DNA from: Adenanthera pavonina
Lineage: Eukaryota > Streptophyta > Magnoliopsida > Fabales > Fabaceae
Assembly: GCA_026686845.1 (NCBI GenBank)
Contig: JAIVEN010000028.1
Span: 9,563,001-9,627,000, forward strand
DNA: 64,000 nt
Direction of reading: 5' to 3'
Notes under the pieces: generated by a model
The model's input: the letters and a program-made list of their open reading frames with translations, nothing else
Told to the model about the DNA's origin: nothing
Databases searched by the model: none
Translations under genes and position numbers: made by a program
In this document: positions 35,238-45,369 of the stretch, piece after piece
Layout of the letters: every line of letters starts with the position of its first letter
Numbering within the stretch: the stretch's first letter is position 1

Positions 35238-37062
35238 TATTAATTTAGATGTTTTGATGATTCTAAAACAAATGAGCTTGGAGATCCAATATCAAAGGAA
35301 CACAAGTGAAACGAAGAATAAAGTTGGAATTTCCTGTTGATTGAAGAATTGTTTCACATACATAAGGAAATTATTTGTAAAAGAAGGTAATTGACCTTTG
35401 AATTTCAATTAACCCAATATTAAATGAGATGACTAGTAGAATGATTAATGATTAGCTCATGATTTCATAATGATTTTCATGAAAAAAGTTATCCTATGAG
35501 GATCAATTTCAAAATGATTCTAAGTGTTCAATTGGTTTTCATGAACATGTTTTAACTTATGGGGAAAAGATCTCAATTTTAAAGATGTTTCTAAGTATTT
35601 ACCCTGTTTTCAAGTAAATATTTTACCTTATACGCATAACCATTAAAGGATATGGGGATAAAGACTCAATCTCAAAGTTTTTCCAAAGTCTATTCTTCAA
35701 TTTCATGAAAAGGGATTGATGTTATCCACATAACATAACTTGGGGACTAAGTTCTCAAGAGATTATCCTGATAAGCTAGGCACCTTATTCGTATAGGGGA
35801 GTGAACAGTGAAGACAAGTGGTATTGTACAACCAGTTATTCACATAACCTAGGGGGGTTATCCACATAACACAACTTGGGGACTAAATTCTCAAGAGGAT
35901 ATCCTGATAAGGTAGGCACCTTATTCGCACAGGGAAGTGAATAGTAAAGACAAGTGGTACTGTACAACCAGTTATTCACATAATCAAGGGAGGTTATCCA
36001 CATAACGTGTGTCACAGAGCACTTTGACTACTCTGTTAAACAAGTTATCCATATAACCTAGGGAGATTACCCGTATAACCTATATTTCAGAGTACTTGAA
36101 CTTTTCTCCAGTAAACAGGTTATCCGCATAACTTAGAGAGGTTATCTGTATAACCTATATTACAGAACTCATAGCTTTTCTTCAACAAAATAGGTTATCT
36201 GCATAACATTGTGAGATTATCCTAAAAACGTATGTTTCACAAAAACTTAGTTTGAGAAAAACTTAATGTTATCCTAATAACTAAGTGGGTTTTCATGAAA
36301 ATAATTTTAAGCTAAAACTTAGTCATTTTGGATAACACGTTATCCATATAATCTAGCTAGGTTATCCGCATAATAAAAGTTCTAAGTTGAAAACAAAGGC
36401 AAACAGTTGCTCGTTATTCGCATAACTTGAGAAGGTTATCCGTAAAACCTCTGTCATATGCATTTAATATGGTAGGTGAACAACTATTTTACTGAGAGTA
36501 ATGGCTAATCTTTGTTTTATTCCTCAAGATGTCTATTTAAGTTGTTGGGTAATGAGAAAAACAATAAATATGCCAAAACTCTACTAATTTAATTTCTGAT
36601 TCATTCAAAGCTTACTTACCATCTGTTTTGCTCATTCATTGTATCTTAACTTTCATATCTACTCTTTTGAGAAAGTTTTCATTCTGTAAACATTTACACA
36701 CTTGTAGAGAGTACTTATTATAAGATTACACAAAGGGATATAGCCTTGCTCTTGAGTGAGAAGAGTGAGAGAACTTGTTTCAGTCCAAAGTTCGGGCTAG
36801 TATTGTACTACAGTCATTGTAAGGACCCATTCAAACTTGCAAGAAATAGTGGAGAAATCTCAAGTGATGGCTTGGGGACTGGACGTAGGTCAAGTGAAAT
36901 AAACCGACCTAGGATAAACTATTGAGTCCTTTTCCCTTTACACTTTATTTCTTATACTCTATTTCCAGTAATCTTTTAATATCACTATTGTATTTTATCT
37001 TTTCAGAAAAATGTCAATCTTGCCAATTCACCCCCCATCTTAGAAAGCCAGCTAAACTAACA
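35238..37062 (+). repeat. Copia 1 5' LTR (1825 bp)
   Basis: Starts TATTAATTTAGATG (TG changed to TA) and ends GCTAAACTAACA. U3 from ~35830 to ~36450 contains many variants of ggttatccgcataacc. The region that holds a TATA box in the 3' LTR (46523-46530) is missing here: the sequence passes from 'tttgttttattcctc' to 'tttaagttgttgggtaatg'. The start of the internal region is fixed by the primer site at 37065. Confidence 0.9.
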
Positions 37063-37064
37063 AG

Positions 37065-37080
37065 TAGTGTCAAAGCCTAG
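37065..37080 (+). promoter_or_regulatory. Primer-binding site of Copia 1, degraded
   Basis: tagtgtcaaagcctag, compared with tggtatcagagcctag at 61468 in Copia 2. Four mismatches to the tRNA-iMet type site. Confidence 0.7.
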
Positions 37081-37117
37081 CCTTCTAGTTAAAGGATCTA
37101 ACAATCCGGGAGAAGAC

Positions 37118-38915
37118 ATGGCTAGCTTTGGTGAAGGCGTTCTTTTAGAAGGAAACAACACCAACAGACCTCCTGGCTTCAGTAGATAACATTATGGGTA
37201 TTAGAAGATGAGGATGCAGATCCACCTTCTATCCATTGATTTGGATATTTGGTCGGTCATCCAAAAGGGAGATTTCATTCCGATAAACTACAAGATGATG
37301 GGAAATACAGAGGAAAACCTAAAGAGGAATGGAACGAGGAGAATAGGAGAAGAGTCCTTCTCAACTTTAAAGCTAAGCACTGTCTGGTCAGTACTCTCAT
37401 TCAAGATGAATTCTACAGGATTTCCCAATGTACAACAATTAAAGGCATGTCGGACACCTTAGAGATTTCTCATGAAGGGACCACCGGCGTAAGAGAAAAT
37501 AAATTGAATACGTGTATTAGAGAATATGAAAGCTTCAAGATGAAAGAGGGTAAGAATATCAAGGATCTGCAGAAGAGATTCACTTTCATTGTGAATCAGC
37601 TGAAGAGTCTTGGAAAGAAGTACACCCAGTTTGAGAAAGTTAGAAAAATTCTCAGAGCCTTGCCCATTAAGTGGCATCCGAAGGTGACTACAATAGAGGA
37701 AGCTAGAGGGAATCTATGACATTTGCCACAGCCCTCTTTGGGAGTCTTGAAGAATATGAAGGGAAGCTGAAAGTTCTCAAGGAATCTACTTAATCTGACA
37801 AAAAGAAGAAGAGTTTAGCTCTTAAAGTTGAACCAGATGATGATGATGATTCAAAGGAGAATGTTAAGTTAGATGAAGAGACAATGACCATGTTGGTGAG
37901 GAAATTTAGCAAAATGTATGGAAAGAAGAAATTCAAAAGGTTTGCAAAGAAAGATGGAGCGAACAGCAGCAAAAAAGAAAACAAAGACTCCATCATATGC
38001 TACGAATGCAAGAAACCTGGATGTATCAAATGGGAATGTCCTTTGCTGAGTAAGAAACAAGGGAAGCACAAAAAGGATGACAAAAGGAAAAAGAGAAAGC
38101 TTTCGTATCTTCCATCTGGGGAGATAGTTCAGATAAAAAGAAAGCAGTATGAGAAGATGAAATTGCTAACCTATGCTTGATGGCTCAAGAGATTGCTAAG
38201 GAGGAGAAGAGTCGCAATCAAGACAGTGACGGTGATTTTGAGGTAAATGACTCTAAACCTTCTTACAATGAACTTCATGATGCATTTAATGAATTGATGA
38301 TTGAATTCGTCAAAGTGTCCAAACAACTGAGTCAAGCTAAAAAGAAAATACACAAGCTTGAAAGTAAGTCTCATATATCCTTTACTGCCTCACAGTTTTC
38401 TTCTTCCTCCAACACCTCCGTTTGTGTCTCATGCATTGAGTTGAGAGATAAGAATAATTATCTCTACAAGACTCTAACTAAACTCACTAGAGTTGAGGTT
38501 ATGCTGAAAGTATTACTAGGAAACCAAATTATGAGTTAAAATAAATCTGGTCTGGGATATGACCCATATGTAGTCAAGGAGAAATTGAAAAGCAAGAAAT
38601 AGAATCTCTACCTGAGAAACTTTGTACATGCCAATAACCTTAAAACAACTCAGAACATAGAGTCATTCCTAGCTCCTAGAAATCAAAAGGATAAACATTA
38701 TAGTCATTATTTCATATATGCATCTCTTTTCTCTAGCCCTTTCTCTACTTGCCACTTCTATAACAAGAAGGGTTATATGTCTTCCACATGCATATACAAG
38801 AAGGAAGGAAATGGCAATAGGATGAAATGAGTTCCCAAGGATTTCTCCACTAACAAGAAAGGACCTAAACAAATATGGATACCTAAAATAAAGAACTAAA
38901 ACTTGTTTTGCAGGT
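37118..38915 (+). pseudogene. Copia 1 gag (Sirevirus type), broken
   Basis: ATG at 37118 (MASFGEG), with stops near 37187. The open frames 37208-37462 and 37249-37719 are two frames of one gene: QIHLLSIDLDIWSVIQKGDF, then RRVLLNFKAKHCLVSTLIQDEFYRISQC, HEGTTGVRENKLNTCIREYESFKMKEG and LQKRFTFIVNQLKSLGK. 37884-38180 continues with a Lys-rich part and a zinc knuckle at 37998-38039, CYECKKPGCIKWEC, where the His of C-x2-C-x4-H-x4-C is Cys. 38177-38539 is a predicted coiled coil (FNELMIEFVKVSKQLSQAKKKIHKLES). Long gags with coiled coils are typical of Sireviruses. It builds the particle; frameshifts and stops disable it. Confidence 0.85.
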
Positions 38916-38929
38916 GTGTCTCAAGGTTA

Positions 38930-39190
38930 AGCAAAGCAACAAATGATATATGAATAGTGCCGATTTGAGACGCATGACAGGAGACAAAGGAAAGGTTACT
39001 TTCAGTGATGACCAGATAAGATAGTTGGGATTGGAATTGCTAGAAGAAACCGAAAAACATCAATTGAAGAAGTCTTGTTCATGATAGGACTCAATCATAA
39101 CCTGTTGAGTGTAAGCTAAACCTGTGATAGAGGCAATTGGGTTCTATTCGATTCCAACTACTATCTAGTCATCAGAAAAGATGACCGCAA
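38930..39190 (+). pseudogene. Copia 1 protease, damaged
   Basis: In Copia 2 the same place reads NKWYIDSACSSHMTGDKEEF. Here the sequence around 38939-39000 is NKWYMNSADLRRMTGDKGKV, so the active-site Asp-Ser-Ala is Asn-Ser-Ala and the following part is shortened by a deletion. The frame breaks near 39020, then EEVLF, GLNHNLLS and NWVLFDSNYYLVI are still readable. No functional protease. Confidence 0.7.
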
Positions 39191-39191
39191 A

Positions 39192-40250
39192 GTGATCTTC
39201 AAGGCACAAAGAGATGGTAACTATTATAATATTAATTTAGATGAATTATCTTCTCTAGACTTTATATGCTTAATAAGTGAAAATGATGATAGTTGGCTGT
39301 GGCATAGCAGACTAGCACATGTTAGCATGCATCAATTAAATAAACTCATTAAAAATGAACTTGTTCTTGGTCTACCTAACATTAAGTTTGACAAGATAGA
39401 GAATGTGATGCTTGTCTTATAAGAAAACAAATAAAGTCCTCATTCAATACCAAAAACATTGTTTCTACAACAAGACCTCTACAATTACTTCACATGGATT
39501 TGATAGGTCTTAATCGTACTAAAAGTATTGGTGGAAACTTGTATGTACTTGTTATGGTAAATGATTATTCTAGGTTCACCTGGACTTTATTTCTTCCGTC
39601 TAAAGATGAAATATATGATACTTTTATGATCTTAGCCAAGAAAATCCAAAATAAGAAAAGTTGCTCTATTATATGTGCTAGAACAGATCATGGTGGAGAA
39701 TTTGAGAATGACAAATTTGCTTACTACTGTGATAAAAATGGAGTGAAGCACAACTTCTCAGCCCTAAGAACATCTCAACAGAATGGAGTTGTGGAGAGAA
39801 AGAATAGAGTGTTGGAGGAGATGGCTCATGCAATGCTGAATGAAAAAGGATTGCCTAAACAATTCTAGGCTGATGCAGTAAGCACAACATGCTACTTGAT
39901 TAATAGAGCATACATCATACCCTTACTAGGCAAGACTCCATATGAGCTGTACAAAGGAAAAAAGCCCAATCTCTCTCATCTTCATGTATTTGGATGCACC
40001 TGCGATGTCCATAATAACAAAGACAATCTGGGTAAGTTTGATGACAAATCAGATGAAGGTATATATCTTAGCTACTCAAATAGAAGTAAAGCATATAGGG
40101 TGTTCAACAAGAAGTCTGGAACTATTGAAGAATCTGTGCATGTGGTCTTTCTTGAAAATGAAACTCTGTCTAAGCATGCTAAAGATGAGGATGATTTTAT
40201 TTCCAGTTTCAAGAATTTGAATGTGTCTAAGGAAAGTAAAATCGAACCTC
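39192..40250 (+). pseudogene. Copia 1 integrase, few defects
   Basis: GAG-pre-integrase zinc region: WLWHSRLAHVSMHQLNKLIKNELVLGLP; its two Cys are lost in a frameshift near 39405. Core at 39494-39868: MDLIGLNRTKSIGGNLYVLV with the first Asp, ARTDHGGEFEN (second Asp; RSDHGGEF is usual), and SQQNGVVERKNRVLEEMA with the Glu. A TAG at 39866 replaces the Trp of QFWADAV. The frame continues 39896 to about 40250: NRAYIIPLLGKTPYELYKGKKPNLSHLHVFGC and LGKFDDKSDEGIYLSYS, the integrase C-terminal domain. This enzyme inserts the element DNA. All three catalytic residues are present. Confidence 0.9.
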
Positions 40251-41998
40251 CTCAAATATCCGAATCTGTTGATGTAGAGGAAGATATCCAGGAGAAAGAT
40301 AATGAATGTGAAATAAATGAGGAAGTATCTCTTGAACTCCTCAGAGCTTGGAGATATCAAAGAAATTATCTAATTGATCAAGTTATTAGGGATGTTCAAG
40401 AGAAAGTTAAAACCAGAAGACAACTTAGGGATCAAGTGAATAACTATGCATTTATTTCCCAAATTGAACCTAAGTGTACTAAAGAGGCTTTAACTGATAA
40501 ATACTGGGTGTTAACTATGCAAGAAGAACTTAATCAATTTGAAAGAAGTCAGGTTTGGGATTTAATGCCTAAGCCTAAAAACCATCCTATTATTGGAACC
40601 AAATGGGTGTTTAAGAATAAACTTGATGAATCAGGAACAATAATAAGAAATAAAGCTAGATTAGTGGCTAAAGGATATAATCAGGAAGAAGGTATTGATT
40701 ATGAGGAAACTTTTGCTCCAGTTACAAGATTGGAAGCAATAAGGATTCTCTTAGCCCATGCTTGCATAAAAGATATTGTGTTATATCAAATAGATGTGAA
40801 AAGTGCTTTTCTAAATGGGTATATCATGGAAAAGGTTTATGTTGATCAACCTGCAGGTTTTAAGGACTCAACTAAATCAAATCATGTATATAAACTAAAG
40901 AAAGCTTTATATGAGTTCAAATAGGCCCCTAGAGCATGGTATGAGAGACTAAGTAATTTTCTAATTGAAAAAGGTTTTAAAAGATGAAAAGTTGATATAA
41001 CCTTGTTTACTAAAAGAGAAAATAAAGATTTACTTATTGTACAAATTTATATTGATGACATTATATTTGGTGCTACTAATGAGTTTTTGTGCAAGAACTT
41101 TTTTGAGTTAATGCAGAGTGAATTTGAAATGTCAATGATGGGTGAGCTGAACTTCTTCATTGGATTGCAAATCAAACAATGTGATGATGGCATCTTTCTT
41201 CATTAATCAAAGTATCTCATGGAGCTACTGAAAAAGTTTGGAATGGAACATGCTAAGCCTATGGGAACCCCTATGGCCTCTGTAACTAAGCTTGATATGG
41301 ATGAAGAAGGAAAACTCTTTGATATTACTCAATATAGGAGAATGATTGGTTCCTTGCTATACTTCATTGCTAGCAGGCCTAACATCATGTTTAGTGTTTA
41401 TATGTGTGCTAGGTTCTAATCATGTCCCAAAGAGTCCCATGCAACAGTTGTGAAGAGAATTTTCATATACTTGATGGGAACATCTCAAATGGGACTTTGG
41501 TACCCAAAAGGAAATGGAGAAGAACTCATGAGTTATACAGATGCTGATTTTACTGGATCCAAGACTTATAGAAAGAGCACAAATGGAACTTGCCAATTTC
41601 TTGGAGGCTCTCTAGTGTCCTGGTTCAACAAAAAGCAAAATAGTGTGGCTCTCTTCACAGTAGAAGCTGAGTATGTTACAGCAGGGAGTCGCTATACACA
41701 AGTCTTTTGGATGAAACAACAACTTAAAGACCTTGAGATTGAGATAAAGGAGATCCTAATAAGGTATGATAATCAAAGTGCCTTCAACATCTCAAAGAAT
41801 CCTGTTATGCATTCAAGGACAAAACACATAGAAGTTAGACATCACTTCATAAGAGATCATGTTTTGAAAGGTGATGTCAAGCTGGAGTTTGTTCCTACTG
41901 AAGATCAGCTTGCTAATATTTTGACAAAGCCACTTGTAGAAGATAGACATGGAAAAATCAAGAGAAAATTACGAATGGTGAATCCCAATGAGTTGTAA
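40251..41998 (+). pseudogene. Copia 1 RT and RNase H, near-complete
   Basis: After an acidic linker, RT motifs from 40450: KYWVLTMQEELNQFERSQVW, IIGTKWVFKNKLDESG, NKARLVAKGYNQEEGIDYEETFAPVTRLEAIR, YQIDVKSAFLNGYI, KKALYEFK. Then a TAG (40922-40924, from CAG Gln), TGA at 40985 and YIDDIIFGATNE, the YxDD box, at 41047-41082. TAA at 41204 and TAA at 41417 are both explained by CAA to TAA. RNase H: SYTDADFTGSKTYRKSTNGTCQFLGGSLVSWFNKKQNSVALFTVEAEYVTAG and YDNQSAFNISKNPVMHSRTKHIEVRHHFIRD to 41998. Five nonsense changes over ~2.5 kb of integrase and RT; four are C-to-T or G-to-A. Confidence 0.92.
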
Positions 41999-43078
41999 GT
42001 TTTCTCTGAAATCCTTCTTAAAGCTATAATTCAATCAATAACAATACTAACTTAAGCATCAGAGTATCTAGAAGTTTGTTTTGCAAGTACTTTTTGATTT
42101 GAAACATTCAAAATCTAATGAAAAGAAGTAACTAGCACGTTAGAATTAAGTTATGGGGAAAAGAAGAGGCCTATGGGGATAACAAGACTATCAGTAAGTG
42201 TTTATGAACTTTTCAAATTTGGTTATTTGCATAAACCCATAGCCTTATGATGAAAATGAGTTGACTTTCTAGTGTGCATAGTCTCTATATTTGAGGTTAT
42301 CCGCATAAGGTATGAAGATTTTCATGAAAATAAGGCCTTTTGTGAACCTCGGGCCTCTGTGGAACTCGATATTCGGATAAGGTTTCTACCTTATGCGCAT
42401 AACCTACTTTGTTTGCTCCTTTGTATGTATACTATGTGATTCGATTTCAGGATAACTTGCGGACCTTATCTGCATAATGTTATTTCCAGAGAATAAGTTC
42501 CTAAAGTGACAACATTATCCACATAAAGGGACAAGGTTATCCAGATAACCTATTATTTATCAACTTTTTGTGCCTTTTTATGAAACCTCTTTTCATGATA
42601 ACGTGGTATGCTGGTCTAGATAACTTCTCTTTTCTCCTTTCTGCCTCAAGTTGGCTATGCAGACAACCTAAGAACCTTATCCGCATAACCTAGCAAACCA
42701 CGGCCTTGCTTACAGTTTCTAAAGCTCGTTATTTGCATGACCTCCATAAATTATGCACATAACCTCGAGACTATATCTAGGATCCTCTGATTTTCAACAG
42801 AACCTTGTGCAAAAAATCTAACCCTATCCTGAAAACCTTCATTCATACTCCTTAAGCTTTCCAAAATCTCCAAAAACCCATTCAATTTCCTACTCTCAAA
42901 ACTCTTTTTAGCCTATTCTAAATCTCTTTTACCTTCCCAAATCATCTAGAATCACTGATATGGCAAAGACTAAGGGTGGCAATAAAGGGGAACAACCACA
43001 ACGTAACGTAAAGTCAAAATATGCTTCGAAATCACCTAGTCAAGGGAAGAGAAAATTGAAGCTCGGCTAAGTATTCTA
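41999..43078 (+). repeat. Spacer after pol with ttatccgcataacc-like repeats
   Basis: Non-coding, ~1.1 kb. At least eight variants of the LTR motif lie between 42230 and 42780: for example aggttatccgcataagg (42294), ccttatgcgcataacc (42392), ggttatccagataacc (42536) and ccttatccgcataacc (42676). It separates the pol stop from the env-like ORF. Confidence 0.75.
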
Positions 43079-45083
43079 ATGAAGAAGCCTAGAAGACCAA
43101 AGCCAAGGGAAATTCCAGAATCAGAACCTCAGGCTGACACATGCGTAAGTTCATCTACTACTGAGTCTGAGCAAACATTAATTATAGATGAGCTTATAAG
43201 TGTAAGGATTTTAAAAGAATCTTATGAGGCTGATTTCAAAAAGCGTAACGTAATCAAGCCTCACTTTGTTATAATAGAAGAATTTCTAGTAAGGAATAAG
43301 TTTGATGCTGCTGGATTGGTAGAAAAATATAGAGGATTGATTAAACTGAGGGAGGATTATGATGAGGAAGTTGTGTGTGCTTGGTACAATTCTCTGAGAA
43401 TTAATCATGACACAAAGGTGTTTGAAGTAAGATTGAGGAAAAGATGGATTGCCCTATACTCTGACTTGCCGTGTGAAATTATGAGTTTGCCTACTAGAGG
43501 AATAAGGGTGAACATTGAGACCTCATAGTATCCTACTAAAAATAAAGATGTTAATAAGGACACTGAGGGAGAAACCAATTACAAATGGAGCACAATAGTA
43601 TCAAGACTCCTCAGGCAAGGCAAAATGTGCCTTCTGAAGGGAAAATAAGTCCAACTCTACTAAGTGTTGAGAACAGGATTCTGCATTACATTGTCTCTCA
43701 TATGTTCTTCAACAAGAGTGGAGGATTTAATTACCTATCCAGAGGGGAATTCCAAGTCATGCTGCTACTAATAAAGGGAAAATAATGAATGTAGTGGATA
43801 TCATCTTACAGGGGATGTGGAAGGCAAGAACCTACAAACAGAACTCACAATTGCCATTTGGGCATATTATCACCAAGATCCTGAAGTTTCATATCATCTT
43901 ACACATTGAGAGAAGGCTTACGTTACTTCCAAAAGAGTTCAGTGAGAAGGTTCTACAGAAGATGGAAATGAGTCTAGAGAATAGGAGATGGGTTGACAAG
44001 AAGAGGGACACTGAAGAAGGTTCTGAGTCAACATCTGCCTCAAAGAGTCCTTCAGTTGGTGATTCCAGTTCCTTTCCATCTTCACCCTCTGAACCACCTT
44101 AATCCTTGCAACCTGAGCCTCATACACCTACCCCTACTCTAAGCAAACTAGATGAAATCCTAGCTACTAACCTTCCCACACCATTAGACATACCTACCCT
44201 ATACCAAAACCTATTCCAGATTGCCATGGCCACCAAGAAAGAACACAGGGAAGATATGATCAATCTTGGGTATCTCATTGCTAAGATACAAGAGAAATTT
44301 GAGACTAAATTTAAAAGTCTCACCCAAGAAGTGAAACTCCTGCATGAGCAAATTACTTCTGGTGTTCCTCAACCTTCCTCTTCACCAATCCAACCACCAC
44401 CTCCCATATACACTGAACCAACTACTTTTGCACAATCACGTACTCTATCAGAGGACCTAGGTCCTAATCAGGACTATGGTCTTGAGGAAGAAGCTATCAA
44501 TGATCCAAGCAGAGCTTTAGTTCTCTTTCCTAAAGGTGATTTCATTCACCAAATTCATCTTCATCACTAAAGACGAGATTAATGCTCTCTTACCTCCTCT
44601 CCCTGACCCTGTCTCTTTTGAGGGCATTAGTTATCTTGCTGAGGCTACTGTGTAGGAAATTATCACCATTGTCTCTAATTCTGATCCCTCTCTTTCACCC
44701 CTTCCTATTGTCTTACCTCCACCTGTGATGCCTGATATACAATACATTCATGTGTTCCCTTCTGTTCCTCTTACTCCTGCTACTATGCCTCTTTGGCCAG
44801 TCCCAATATCCACTATTCCAACTCAACCCTTCACACTTTCTCTTTCTGTCGATGAAAGAATCCAAAGAATTAGGGAATGGAAGGCAAAACTTGATCAAAA
44901 CATTGCTAGGATGTATGCCAATATTGCTCAAATCCCCTTTATTGCTGATGACAAAAAGGGGGAGAAAGAAGAGGATAAAGAAAAAGAAGAGAAGGAAGAA
45001 AAATAGCAGAAGAAAAAGAAGAAATCTAAGAAAAAGAAGAAGTCCACTCCTTCAAAGAAGAAATCTAAGGAGAACAAGACTTA
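43079..45083 (+). pseudogene. Copia 1 env-like third ORF, broken
   Basis: Pieces in changing frames: 43079-43528 starts MKKPRRPKPREIPESEP and contains RNVIKPHFVIIEEFLVRNKFDAAGLVEKYRGLI and RWIALYSDLPCEIMSLP; 43585-43785 has LHYIVSHMFFNKSGGFNYLSRGEFQVMLLLIKGK; 43785-44102 has VDIILQGMWKARTYKQNSQLPFGHIITKIL; 44106-44570 holds a coiled coil (LGYLIAKIQEKFETKFKSLTQEVKLLHEQI) and a Pro/Ser-rich part; 44725-45083 ends in a Lys/Glu-rich tail. The middle resembles the 'putative plant transposon protein' region found in ORFs after pol of Sireviruses, called env-like for its position. A membrane role is unproven and I see no convincing transmembrane segment. Confidence 0.7.
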
Positions 45084-45356
45084 ACCTAATTTCCTGCTTT
45101 ATTTTAATGTCTTGTTTTGGTTGGTTTGCCATGTTTTTGCTCTTGTACTTGTAATGAATAATTATAATACAATTAATTTCTTTCTGTGAATCTTGTTTAT
45201 ATGTTCTCTTTCCTTGAACTCTGCTTGTTCATGGAGTTCCTTATTCTGAAAATGTGCACCATATTATTTGCCATTATTTAAACTATGCACATGTTAAGGG
45301 GCAACTTTATGCAAACCCAAGTACTAACAATAAGTTTAAGTTGTTTAGCCATCATC
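45084..45356 (+). other. Spacer between env-like ORF and polypurine tract
   Basis: No gene recognised. Leads to the polypurine tract before the 3' LTR. Confidence 0.5.
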
Positions 45357-45369
45357 AAAAAGGGGAGAA
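45357..45369 (+). promoter_or_regulatory. Polypurine tract of Copia 1
   Basis: caaaaaggggagaa just before the 3' LTR start tattaattc at 45370. It primes the plus strand. Confidence 0.8.

Noticed and set aside
35830..36450. Possible CRISPR-like array, from regularly recurring ttatccgcataacc
   Set aside because: Repeats are short, degenerate and irregularly spaced, lie in an LTR of a eukaryotic retrotransposon, and there are no cas genes.
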